A stretch of DNA of 64,000 bases from Pelodera strongyloides. Its lineage: Eukaryota > Nematoda > Chromadorea > Rhabditida > Rhabditidae. How positions within the stretch are numbered: the stretch's first letter is position 1; every line of letters starts with the position of its first letter. The stretch lies in contig JAANDG010000022.1 in assembly GCA_036852015.1 (NCBI GenBank), positions 434,001-498,000 of the forward strand, in the 5' to 3' direction. The notes under the pieces are model-generated. The model was not told where the DNA came from. It searched no databases and saw only the letters and a program-made list of their open reading frames with translations. The position numbers were made by a program, and so were the translations under genes. Below are positions 1-10,199 of the stretch, piece after piece.

Positions 1-86
1 ATCTGAAGACGCCCTTCTTATTGCTGCACACTAGACAGACTGAATTCGACATCTCAAAAAAAAAACTTGTTGAGCTCTTGGCTTGT

Positions 87-262
87 TTAAAGCGAAATAC
101 AGTTTCTGAAACGCATCGTGGGCAACTGAATTCTTACGTATTTATGCTAACTTGCTCGAAGTTAGCTCGATTTTTTATTCTAGTTTATGTTCATTTGCAT
201 ATGCTGCATAAGAATGTTGATGTACTCGATGCGTTTTAAAAACAGGCCGGTATATCTCTTTA
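87..262. repeat. TTAA-flanked MITE, family TTAAAGCGAAATA
   Basis: The left end reads TTAAAGCGAAATACAG, followed by TTTCTGAAACGCATCG; the right end is its approximate inverse (GATGCGTTTTAAAAACAG then TATCTCTTTAA). TTAA sits at both ends, as expected for a TTAA target duplication. The homologous insertion in copy B is 26167-26342. Related elements lie at 24742-24922, 33815-33977, 42793-42936 and 45259-45444. No coding capacity. Confidence 0.7.
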
Positions 263-1401
263 AAAACAGGTCAGTAACAGGCCGGTATTTCTCTTTAACA
301 GGCCGGTTCCAACTGACAGATTGCTCGAAGCCTTTGGGCTAGTGCCCGGCTGGTTTCAAAGTTGTAAGACTGAATTCGACATCTGCAAAATCGTGGTGGT
401 TTGTTCAGAAGACAGCAATATAGGCACGAAGTTATTTTTGGTGATGCAATAAAATGGTTCATCTCTTTGGACTCGTATCATCCTTACTAATTAATAGAGG
501 CTTGCAAGTTGTTGGACAGACTCTTAGATATAATTACTTTATTCACGCATACAATCAATCTGGTACAACAGCACATCTAGCACGGTGTCCCTTCAAAAAG
601 CTGAGAGAATGAATTAAGGAGAGCCCCAGATAAACAGCCTTCCCATCTTTCTGATTTTGTGGATCGTACGTGGTTGACGACGGACAAATCTCTCGGTCTT
701 CAGGCTTAGGATGATTTACCCCGGTGGCGTTGAATGAGTGATTGTAGCTGGATTCGATCTAGGGTCGGCTTTCTGCGAAGCGCGGGCGTTTCCATTGGGT
801 CATCCGTTTCCAGATAGGAAAATATTTAGAACTTGTATGAAACGCTTGAAGCTTATTTTAGTGATCGTCTGCCGCACATCCTTGCTGTCAACATCAAGTA
901 AAAAATACATTTAAAGTAAAAGCTAGCACTAGTTTTTTCCTGAAATGATAACACATCGGGCTCAGGACCGCGAGCGCCCTGACATTTAGTGCGCGTCCAA
1001 TTTTCATGGGTATAGTGTATCCGCACAGTGCGGGTAACACATAATGCGTGACCACGCAGCGCAGGTAGAAACGAAAAGTGCGTTGCGCGCGTAACAACTC
1101 GCGCGCAATTTTTAGGGAAGCTGTAACCTCCCAGCGCGCTCGACAACGAAGAGTTGATAAGGAAAAGGAAAGCATGAGACAAACACAATTGCATGCGCCA
1201 CAAAGAAAACAAGGGGTAATATATCAGTTTATGCACGATGTTAAACACGGAACTCCTACAGTAAGTCTATTTTGAATCTACCAACCAAGCATCATCAATT
1301 TTAGATTAAGTGATTAAAGGAGAATGAAGTGCTCACCTAGTTTTTTTATCGAAAGATGATGGTATTAAATCCGAAGGACATGCTTTACAAAGCAAAAGCT
1401 T

Positions 1402-1798
1402 TTAAAGGATCGCAGTCACTTCAAATTCGCCTTTTTACTTCAATTATCCATAAAAGCACCTAGAAAAATACCATTCCGGTGTCAATTTACTGAAAATTTA
1501 ACCCAGGGAAAGAAATCCCCTCGGTTGTGTTTTGATAAGGTACAGTATGACAACGTCAACTGAGACAGTAGAGCAGACACTTTCCCTCTTCCCCGGTTTT
1601 TCTTTGTATGTCATCATTTTCAACCGGCCAAGTCACGTTGTGATTTAGAAAACACCCCATTTTGTCAAAAAACAAAACTCAACACAAGGGATGTTTTAAT
1701 GTTCCGTAAATTGACATTGGAAAGGTATTTTTCTAGGTATCTTATTATATTTATTGAAAACTGAAGTAAAAAGGCGAAATTGAAGTGACTGCGATCCA
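1402..1798. repeat. MITE-like inverted-repeat element (GGATCGCAGTCACTTC family), copy A
   Basis: Starts TTAAAGGATCGCAGTCACTT and ends in the inverse AAGTGACTGCGATCC; the arms continue into matching AAATTCGCCTTTTTACTTC / GAAGTAAAAAGGCGAAATT. The same element is in copy B at 28943-29342. Related ends occur at 2509-2940, 45642-45963 and 46278-47230. Confidence 0.7.
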
Positions 1799-1810
1799 GT
1801 AAATCAACAT

Positions 1811-1974
1811 AAAACTATGTGCTATAAAAATTTTGGATCGTAGTAAATAGTTGATTTCCATAGAGGACATGCAAATTTTGTGCTGGCTTGCAAAATGACT
1901 TGTAAATTTGCATGCCCAGTATGGAAACAAACTATTTACTACGATCCAAAATTTTTATAAAATTCATAGTTTTA
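1811..1974. repeat. Long palindrome with a 47-bp centre, copy A
   Basis: Arms containing TTTTGGATCGTAGTAAATAG and its inverse enclose a centre at 1868-1914 that begins CATGCAAATTTTGTGC and ends AAATTTGCATG. In copy B (29361-29532) the arms match in the same orientation, but the centre is the exact reverse complement. Cruciform-forming, non-coding. Confidence 0.85.
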
Positions 1975-2113
1975 TATTGATGTACTCCTTCCAATTAAAA
2001 GCTTTTGCTTTGTAAAGCTTGTCTTTCGGAATTTAATACCATCATCTTTCGATAAAAGGAAACTATTTGAGCACTTCATTCTCGTGCGCCTCCTACCTAC
2101 TTATATTGCCATG

Positions 2114-2432
2114 TTAAAGGGATCGGTTCACCTTAAATTGTGTCTGTTTTTTTTTGTTTCTTTATTTTCTATAAGGGATAATAAAAATTTGGAATACAAA
2201 AAGTAGTGTTCAATTTTAATACTCACGGAGATATTAGGTGATAAAGTGGTGGATTGATCGGTCCAAAATGGCAAAGGGTAATTGTCTCTATACAAACAAG
2301 GCGGGACAATTGCCCTTTTTGCATTTCGGACCGATCAATCCACCACTTTATCACCCAATATCTTTGTGAGTATTGAAATTGAACACTACTTTTTGTATTC
2401 CAAATTTTTATTATCCCTTATAGAAAATAAAG

Positions 2433-2481
<49 letters not shown>

Positions 2482-2512
2482 AGACACAATTTAAGGTGAA
2501 CCGATCCCTTTA
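2114..2512. repeat. TTAA-flanked palindromic MITE with poly-A loop
   Basis: TTAAAGGGATCGGTTCACCT on the left is mirrored by AGGTGAACCGATCCCTTTAA on the right; the arms run over 150 bp each. The right half contains about 50 consecutive A. Copy B has a single TTAA at the matching position (29658-29661), so insertion with TTAA duplication is directly visible. Confidence 0.85.
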
Positions 2513-2940
2513 AAGGAAGGCAGTCATTTCAAATTCAACTTTTTTATTCGATTTTTATTAGATGCAAGAAGATTTATAAAACAATATGCATCCAGCAAAA
2601 AGCCACATAAAAGCGAACTCAGGGAGAGAAATCAATGAAAATGGGTTTTGGTAAATGACCGTCGCCGGTGCATATATGCAATTGCCAGGGGTACTTGGAG
2701 CGTGAACAGCCTGCAGTGTTACACCTGGCGCGTGGTTTATCACTGCAGGGTATTTATTATGAAACTCTATATGGGCAATTATAAACTACGGTATACTAGT
2801 AAAACTCATACACAGGGATTTCTCTCCCTGAGTTCGTTTTGCCGTACTTTGGTGCTGGAATCGTAGTTTTCTTCACATATTTGAATATTTAATGAAACGC
2901 GAATAAAAAATACGAATTTGTGGTGACTGCGATCCTTTAA
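2509..2940. repeat. TTAA-flanked MITE (GGAAGGCAGTCA family), abutting the previous element
   Basis: Starts TTAAAGGAAGGCAGTCATTT and ends GTGACTGCGATCCTTTAA, with imperfect terminal inverted repeats. It shares the TTAA at 2509-2512 with its neighbour. The whole 2114-2940 block is absent from copy B, where a single TTAA is followed directly by AGGATAGGTTGC. Related copies are at 45642-45963 and 46278-47230. Confidence 0.8.
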
Positions 2941-5345
2941 AGGATAGGTTGCTAGGGGGCGGGGCCACATTAGCTTATTACAAAAAAGTGTGCTTTCATG
3001 CTGCTGTTGCAAATGTTGAAAATTTATACTTCACTATAAGTGTTTTGTCATAGAATTAAGAACAGGAAGTCTAAAGATCATGTTCACTTCACTAAAAATT
3101 AATTGGAAAACTATAAATTTAAAAACACAGTGAAAGCAAAAGAATTTACTGCTAGAATCCAAGGCATCTAAAAAGAATTGTCTAAAAACTGGACTCCGTT
3201 GTGCGGTTCGCTTATTGTGCATTTTAATTTACTACTTGAGCTTTCATGCATAACTGGCATAAAATGTTATGCTTACAAGTAGATTATGCTTATAAGTATT
3301 ATGTCGAGAGCAGCTTTATTCTACCCACAAATTGACAAATATAAACTAAGCTCCCTCAATTTCCCCCCCACAAAACTACAGAATAATATGTCAAATGTAA
3401 CCTATCAAAATAGAGTTTTAATCCGATAATATAAGCAAAACACCTTGGCAATGAAATATTCCTATCATTCATATTTTTTTGGCGTGTGCGCATTTCGGTG
3501 TTTGGTCCTGTTCTTTTCATACTGTACATTTATAAACTATACATATTTGGTGACCAAAGGATAGCTGATTCTTTCATAATTTATGATTTGATTAGTTTTT
3601 TTTTTTTCATAATTGGTTTATGAGGGCGAATAATGGGACAAGGACGTTTCTCAGAATTAGTCTGTCCAGTCATGGTTTATTTCCAATGCCAAGTAGTCAA
3701 CAGAACGTAACTATGATAATTGCACGTTGCTAGAGTATTTAGTAACAACTACAAATCAACAAATAGACAATGAATGAAGGATACATCTAAGGCGGAACTG
3801 GGATATATGTATATCGACAAAAAAAAGTGTGAATAAAATGAAAAAAAAAAAAAATTGGGAAAGCGTGGTTAATTTTTTTCATATATTTTAGCGCTTGAAA
3901 CTACGCTGTGTTCCCTATAAGAACAGCTTTTGGCTTAAATCTCCTATTTACATATTGTACGCTAATGCACATTGGCTATCTTACTGTATCAAAGTTTACC
4001 ACCAATCACCGTATTATCTTACTGTAGTCACCACAACAAGCTCCACCTTTCAGCACAAAATATAACTTGTGCACATCTTCTTGTAAGACAAAGAGCACTA
4101 AAAGATTGCTAGGTCAACTGTTTTTTTCCACTGCAATTCTACTTTTAGACTTCTACGTGCAAAGAAATGGTATCTTTAATTATCTATCAGGTGGTCTTAC
4201 ACTACATTGCGCGACTAACATGTACCCATTTACACAGAATTAGCAGAAAAGCACATTTTGAAGCGTTAATCTGTAGATCTTTGTTATTCGAGAAGCTGTA
4301 AGACCATATTGTGCTCTGTGTTGAAAGCTCCACTTGGTCCAAATAGTTGGAAGTGTAACTTAGATTAGAGATTAGAGCGTATCTTGGCTAATCCACTCTC
4401 GCTCACCTAACACACAAGACCTCTTTGGTACATTGTGCACAATACACACGTGCAGGGATATCCAGTTCCTTCTTGAAATTGTTAAAACAAAAAGACATGG
4501 AGATAATGCACTCGTTGGTTCGAAACACGATTTGAACCTAACCTAAAGCACAGCATAAAAATGGATATTATTGAATTGAGTCGGGTTCTGCGCGGCACGC
4601 CTGTGGCGCCCACTGAATACACAAGGGCAAACGTGTGACGCAATAGTGGTGCGCGTGTGGCACACCAGCCGCACCTCTTAATAAAGCTTCCTCGCGTATG
4701 CATAGAACCAAGTACAAAACCGCGAAAGTTTAAGCTCAAGTTCAGGGAATAATACGTTATTAACATCCTGACTAAGCAGCGCGTGGCAGTCTTTTATTGG
4801 GCCTAAAAGATATTTAGAATGCAAAAATACCCCATTTTCTTGACTGTAGAAATTTTTGATCTCTGTAGTTTAGGTTACGGTACTTATCATCATTCTAATG
4901 TGATTAAATTGGTCACATGAACCTTAGCGCCTTATTTTGGATATTAGCAATGATTACGTTATACTAGCTGGAATAGAAAAACAGGATTTTTTTGTTGCAT
5001 TAGGAGACTCTCAGAAAATACGTCTCAAAAACAAAATGCGCAACGACAGCGCAAAATATTATATGTTTTTGTTAGTGGCGGGAATAGGCCTGCAATAATA
5101 TTGTTTGGAGTAAAAAAAAGGAGTGGAAAGACTAAACTGCTGTTGTGGAAAGACTATTTTTACTCGAATACCAATTTGACGAATACCAATTTGACAATTT
5201 GCCGGCACCAAACAAGATAGTGCTTACAATTAGGCATGCTAGCAGATCATAAAGCCTACTTTGTGATAGTTCAATGACAATGAGTAAGCGAATATATAAA
5301 TCTGCCTGAAATAAATAGTGTGCATTTACAGACTCGAGACACTAT
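2941..5345. other. Remainder of copy A, no gene seen
   Basis: Collinear with copy B (29662-33160), except that copy B has a LINE insertion at 30237-31306. The part around 4510-4870 is also present as copy C at 9593-9945. Only short, repeat-shared open frames are present, and none resembles a known protein. Confidence 0.6.
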
Positions 5346-5400
5346 GAGAGATGGAATGATGTAAGTTGCTTTAGCAAGATATGAACAAGAAGAAGAAAAG

Positions 5401-5542
5401 AAAATAAAATAATAATAATAATAAGTAATAATAAATAATGAAGAATAATAAGAATAAGAAGAATAATAATAAATAAGAAGAAGTAAAATAATAATAAGAA
5501 TAAGAATAAGAATAAGAATAAGAATAATAATAATAATAATAA

Positions 5543-5578
<36 letters not shown>

Positions 5579-5598
5579 GAATAATAATAATAATAATA

Positions 5599-5681
<83 letters not shown>

Positions 5682-5690
5682 TTTTTCTTT
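5401..5690. repeat. AAT/AAG-type trinucleotide microsatellite
   Basis: Imperfect (AAT)n mixed with AAG and AATA units. It lies at the right edge of copy A, exactly where copy B also has an (AAT)n array (33190-33473). Open frames here encode only poly-Ile or poly-Leu and are artefacts. Confidence 0.95.
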
Positions 5691-5795
5691 AATGATTGTG
5701 CAATGTGCGTTCGATTATTATAATCGTCTGAGCGCTTTTTTCGTCCACTAGAATATGGGAAGAATGCAGTTATACAGTGAGGTTTCAAAAACTAG

Positions 5796-6442
5796 TGCAA
5801 TACCGCTTTACTTTCCTTATTTTATTGTTATTCGTTTCAGCTCTAATCGGATCAATTGAGTTTGAGGAACCACATCGTAAGTATATCTTACAGGTTTTAA
5901 AATAACATTGATTGGGTTGCGCTTTATATTTTTCACACATATGTTTAGCAAATCACGCACAGTATCAATACACTGAATATTCCATAACGGGGATAGGTAT
6001 CAAATAAATGACAAAGGAAATAGCACTGCAATTTTTCAGGCAGGCAGATGATGGGAAAAGCGCAGAATGCATACGGAGACGAGCCGTCAACTGGAGGTAA
6101 CAAAATTTTAAATAAGAAAAAACTGGTTATTTTGCATTTAGAGTATCCTAAATTTTCCGCTTGCTTCCACGGAAAACATATTCGCGAGAACCTGGCGAGG
6201 ATAGAGCGAATTCGCCGCGCACCGTCCCACATCGATTTCTTACCAGCATAACGGGGCTTTTGAAGGGCAACATTTTTCAGAATGCGGTCTTCATGAAGAC
6301 GAAAACAAGTGCGGCAATCCATGTGAACCGACGTGCCAGAATAGGGCACCGGTGAGTACAAAAATACTCCAGTGTTTCCCTCTCTCTGTGTCATCCCCTC
6401 TCTATCTATATTTCTCTCTCTCTATTCGTCTCTATCTCTCTT

Positions 6443-6514
<72 letters not shown>

Positions 6515-7173
6515 ATCTTTCTTTCTCTCAATTTTTCGAAGCAATAATTCTTTCCAGATTTGTCCGCAATTCTGTCGTCCTGATGTCATTCGCGATGAGT
6601 ATACGGGACGGTGTATTCTGAGACTTCAGTGCCCTATTGTGAGTTTGTTTATCTTGATTAAGAATTGAGACAGATCCGTTTTTCTTATTTTTTTCTTCAG
6701 GAATTTTGTATCGCCATAGCCTTACAATATGCTAGTCTCTTTGCCTAATGGCCTGTCCATGTTTGCGATTCGCACTTACCGTAACCCATGCGAATAACGC
6801 ATTTTACATGGTCCTGCAGTGTATCCGATCAGTACTATTTGAAATAGATCCGTACTATTTTGAAATAGATCCATGCTAGATTCAAAATCGCTGCGGGACC
6901 ATGTCATTTACATTGACTCGAACGTGGACGGGCATTGGTCATTTTCGCAAGTGCGAATCGCATACATGGACAGGCCAGGCCATAAGATATACAACAAACC
7001 TATTTTCAGCCGTCGCCGCCCATTCAAAATTTGGGACCTGCTCCAATTGTAAGCATTTTATTGGACCAATTTGATAATTTGAATAGTAAACGAATAAATT
7101 CAATTAATTCCCTTTTTTATAGGTAGTTGGCAGCAGTAGTGCGGAGGACGAAACTCACCTCATACATGCATGA
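5796..7173 (+). CDS. Secreted trypsin-inhibitor-like (TIL) domain protein, six exons
   Basis: Inferred exons are 5796-5876, 6040-6096, 6281-6351, 6558-6638, 7010-7048 and 7123-7173 (TGA); phases agree at every junction. Exon 1 encodes a hydrophobic signal-like segment (YRFTFLILLLFVSALIG). Exons 3-4 encode the TIL core: ECGLHEDENKCGNPCEPTC, then CPQFCRPDV and GRCILRLQCP. TIL domains are extracellular serine-protease inhibitors normally with ten cysteines and five disulphides; here the usual C-x-C pair after RPDV is absent, leaving eight. The tail is short and Pro/Ser-rich. The first exon begins TG directly after an acceptor AG, so the start ATG would be split across an intron; no in-frame ATG is visible upstream. 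A second acceptor at 6140 opens an alternative exon ending in a stop. The target protease is unknown. Confidence 0.75.
6379..6530. repeat. CT-rich microsatellite in TIL intron 3
   Basis: Mostly (CT)n with interruptions, inside the intron between exons ending at 6351 and starting at 6558. Serine/leucine-rich open frames over it are not genes. Confidence 0.9.
6749..6977. repeat. MITE in TIL intron 4
   Basis: Ends are TGGCCTGTCCATGTTTGCGA and the inverse TCGCATACATGGACAGGCCA, with further matching GTGCGAATCGCA. A second, longer member is at 39914-40241. It lies wholly in the intron between exons 4 and 5. Confidence 0.75.
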
Positions 7174-7800
7174 TGTACAAAATGTGGCTATTGTTAGAAT
7201 GTGGTATAGTACAGCTTCCAGGTGTCGCGGTAGGTAGGTTCATGACGAGCAGGGCATATTTGGTGCCAATGCCAACGTGAACAGAATGTGGGGGGCGTAA
7301 TCTCTACAGTACGACGCAAACCAAAATATATTTCACAAGGTAAATCGATAAAAATCCAAGCATACAAGTTGCAGAAAAGGAGTTAGTTGCACAAAAAATC
7401 GAAGGTTTATTTCATGTCACTTAGCTCAACGGCCATTTTTTTTCCGAGAGTGTGTTGATATTACGGGAAACTTGGAGAAAGCAGTAATATACCACCAAAG
7501 AACCAAAAAAGGCTAGGCTGCGCCTAGCCCCAATTTATAGCAATAAACATTATTCGCATCATAGGCTTAGTTTTCACGCTGAAAGCTCCTAAGTACAGAA
7601 AACTAGAATTTACGTACTCCGCAAAACAGCTACCGTATACCGTATACAGTGTAGGAAATCTATGCGTTTTGTATGAAAACTGTGCGGTTCAAAAACACCT
7701 ATGTACGCGCGGATTTTGACCCCGCCCATTCATGACGGATTCTGTGCATGCACCTCGACTCTCAGTCGTATTTTTTTTCCCTTTTTTTTACCTTTGGTGT
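7174..7800. other. Intergenic, no gene seen
   Basis: AT-rich sequence between the TIL stop codon and the LINE fragment. I found no convincing exon, RNA gene or inverted-repeat element. Confidence 0.4.
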
Positions 7801-7832
7801 GCCTTTTTAATTTTTATATTTGAAACTATGTA

Positions 7833-8382
7833 TAGTGTTTCGTCTGTTTCTACAACTTCGCAACTTATTTTATGCTTATATGACTGGCTCTCTGCTAAAG
7901 AGTCCGATGATAGTTTGGAATGTGTTTATATTGATTTTGCTAAGGCGATGTTGTTAACCACCGTTTTCTCTTACATAAGCTTAAGAATTATGGAGTTTCT
8001 GACATAATGCTTAATTGGATTAGTTCTTATCTTGCAAACAGTACCTTTCAGGTTAGATAAGAATACCTTGTCTTCTATCAAACCGTGCTCCAGTGGAGTA
8101 CCTCAGGGTAGTGTTTTAGGCCCGTTGCTTTTCTTAATTTTTATTAATGGCATTGACGATTGCTCACTTGGAGATAGCTCCATTGTTATGTACGCGGCTG
8201 ATGTTAAGATTTCCCGTGTTATGCCAAAACTAGGGCCCTGGCCTGCCTGGAATGCTTTTCAAAAAGAGCTTGGCAATATTTCCAGTTGGGCTGAGATATG
8301 GAAAATGACCATTTCTGAGCCAAAGTGTCAACATTTTTCGGTACTATTGAACTTGTGCAACCCCAATAAATTTTTTTTCTGA
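7833..8382 (+). pseudogene. Non-LTR retrotransposon reverse transcriptase fragment, frameshifted and catalytically dead
   Basis: Translation shows RT landmarks in order: TTSQLILCLYDWL, a YIDFAKA motif, then after a frame change ISSYLANSTFQVRLD, SGVPQGSVLGPLLFLIFING and the catalytic box. The frame shifts around 7945-8000. The catalytic box reads YAAD instead of YADD, removing one of the two metal-binding aspartates. Similarity fades soon after, so endonuclease, thumb and 3' parts are missing. An old 5'- and 3'-truncated LINE remnant of the Jockey/CR1-like type; the clade is not certain. Confidence 0.8.
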
Positions 8383-8931
8383 AATTTTCTAAAACTGTTT
8401 CCCAAGAGGCTTGCGATGATGCTGAGTCCGTAAAAGTGGCTCATTGTGCGTCTCAATGTCATTGAGGCCCGTTAAGGGTCCCAGGTCCAAAATTATAAAA
8501 TTCGCTTAAACTTCTCCACAATATTTTTGTGATTATGCTGGATCTAAAAAAGTGGTTCATATTCAATTTTGAGCCAAATGGGGCCCAATTAAGTGCAATA
8601 TTATAAAACTCGCTGAAACTTCTCCACGATGTATAATTTATAACACTGGTGCTCATTAATACGGCATCAACAACGTCAGATACCGCGGCTACATGTCCGA
8701 ATTTTTCTGGAGAACACAATTCGGAAGAATCGCCGACCCAATCAACCATTTCTGGGAACAAGTCGCCGCGGAATATCCCCGTTTGTAAATTCATTCCCTC
8801 TCTGAATCGTGCATCTTGCTACCTATGCTTACTTGCGTTATGCGGACTTGACTAGGAGCTTTGGTCATAAGCTAGTTGGCCAGAATAAGTCATATTAGCC
8901 TTACCACCTGAAATAACATACTTAAGTTAAC

Positions 8932-9388
8932 TTAAAGCGAAATGACACCCAGTTTAGGGTTTTTTCACCAAAAATAGTTTAAATAATTTAATTAATGAAA
9001 ATCACCATTAAAAATACCATAAATGGATAGGAACTGAAAAAATAGCAAAGCAAAAACATAACTGCTCGCATTTTGTATGGAAAAATTGTCCATTGTGATA
9101 GCCTAAAACATTTCACCCACGCACCCAAAAATTTAATCTCCCGCTTAATAGCCATTCCGAGATTTGTATTTTGGATTTACTCGTAGTGTTCATTTCAAAT
9201 CTAGACACTAGTGCAAATCCATACGTCAAATTTCTAATTCAACCACACCAGAAAGTGGAACCCGTAGCCGAGTGGTAGCGCTCTCTCTTTTTGTGCGAGA
9301 GGTCCCGGGTTCGACCCCACAGGCGGCAAACAATTTTGCGTGAAATATTCCTTTCCGAGAACGAGAAAGGAGCTGTCAGTTCGCTTTA
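8932..9388. repeat. TTAA-flanked MITE nested in the composite element
   Basis: Starts TTAAAGCGAAATGACA and ends CTGTCAGTTCGCTTTAA, related at the ends to the TTAAAGCGAAATA family. It contains the tRNA-like sequence at 9259-9330. Only short terminal repeats are evident, so the TTAA boundary is inferred from the motif. Confidence 0.55.
9259..9330 (+). tRNA. tRNA-like sequence with intact A and B boxes (probably pseudogene or SINE head)
   Basis: TAGCCGAGTGGT matches the Pol III A box and GGTTCGACCCC the B box at normal spacing, with a CTCTC...GAGAG arm between. A seven-base acceptor stem cannot be paired cleanly, so I do not assign an anticodon or call it functional. It lies inside a MITE. Confidence 0.5.
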
Positions 9389-9592
9389 AGAAGGCGCACC
9401 CTTGTTATAAATTATACATTGTGGAGAAGTGTCAGCGAATTTTATAATTTTGATCATGGGACCTAAGTGGCCCCAATTGACTCAAAATTGAAAATGAACA
9501 ACTTTTTTGGATACAGCATCATCACAAACATATTACGGAGAAGTTTCAGCGAATTTTATAATTTTGGACCTGGGACACTGTGTTCTCACACC

Positions 9593-9945
9593 GACCTGGG
9601 ACACACGATTTGCACCTAACATAAAGCACAGCATAAAGATGGATATTATTGAATTGAGTCGAGTTCTGCGCGGCGCGCCTGTGGCTCCCAGTGAATACAC
9701 AAAGGGCAAACGTGTGGCGCAATAGTGGTGCGCGTGTGGCGCACCAGCCGCACCTCCTAATAAAGCTTCCTCGCGCATGCATAGAACCAAGTACAAAACC
9801 GTGAAAGTTTAAGCTCAAGTTTAGGGAATAATACGTTATTAACATCCTGACAAAACAGCGCGTGGCAGTCTTTTATTGGGCCTAAAAGATATTTAGAATG
9901 CAAAAATACCCCATTTCCTTGCTTGTAGAAATTTTTGATCTGTAT
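9593..9945. repeat. Copy C, fragment of the long repeat
   Basis: From ACACGATTTGCACCTAACAT onward this matches 4520-4870 of copy A and the equivalent part of copy B, including GTTCTGCGCGGC and the AATAAAGCTTCCTCGC segment, with scattered substitutions. It ends before AGAAATTTTTGATCTG diverges. Confidence 0.85.
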
Positions 9946-10137
9946 TCTGGCTAAATGCCTTTCTCGTGTGAAAAAAATTGTGTGCAGCTTGTGCGAAATT
10001 TTTGCGCTGCACGCGCGCAACACTGGAGAACAGGGAAGTATTTGTGCCTTTCTTTGCGCATGAATTTTGCGCATTTTATTCACTCTCATCAGTGCGGAGA
10101 AACACCAATTGGACGATTACGCGTCCTTTGTTTGTCA

Positions 10138-10173
10138 TTTAGTGTGCGAGCGGCGACGCCCTCGCACACTAAA
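10138..10173. repeat. Perfect 13-bp hairpin
   Basis: TTTAGTGTGCGAG (10138-10150) and CTCGCACACTAAA (10161-10173) are exact inverses around a 10-base GC-rich loop. No gene is adjacent, so its role is unknown. Confidence 0.8.
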
Positions 10174-10199
10174 CTGATTAAATAGTGACGGTCCCATGT

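Larger units (their letters stand above)
1..5345. repeat. Long non-coding interspersed repeat, copy A (cut by window start)
   Basis: The sequence from base 1 is repeated nearly base for base from 26083 (copy B), and both copies run to a flank ending just before an AAT/ATT microsatellite (about 5345 and 33160). No long open frame or transposase or RT motif is visible in the shared part. Copy A lacks the two LINE insertions and the 28334-28780 MITE of copy B, but has two extra TTAA elements at 2114-2940. It may be a large transposable element or a segmental duplication; I see no clear terminal repeats and its left end lies outside the window. Confidence 0.8.
8480..9590. repeat. Composite element with about 165-185-bp inverted repeats
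   Basis: The left arm (8480-8642, with GGTCCAAAATTATAAAATTC and CTCCACGATGTATAATTTAT) is mirrored by the right arm 9406-9590 (ATAAATTATACATTGTGGAG and GAATTTTATAATTTTGGACC). Between the arms lie a short spacer and a second inverted-repeat element (8932-9388). No transposase frame is visible. A copy C fragment of the long repeat begins right after the right arm. Confidence 0.75.

Noticed and set aside
853..1248. 131-codon minus-strand frame in the long repeat
   Set aside because: Not kept intact in copy B, where the matching region is shifted; no protein similarity.
5342..5788. 148-codon minus-strand frame of poly-Ile/Leu
   Set aside because: Produced entirely by the AAT microsatellite.
6352..6668. 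Two serine/leucine-rich forward frames
   Set aside because: They read through the CT microsatellite intron of the TIL gene; only 6558-6638 is exon.
9259..9330. Functional tRNA gene
   Set aside because: A and B boxes are good, but acceptor pairing fails, so only a tRNA-like call is made.
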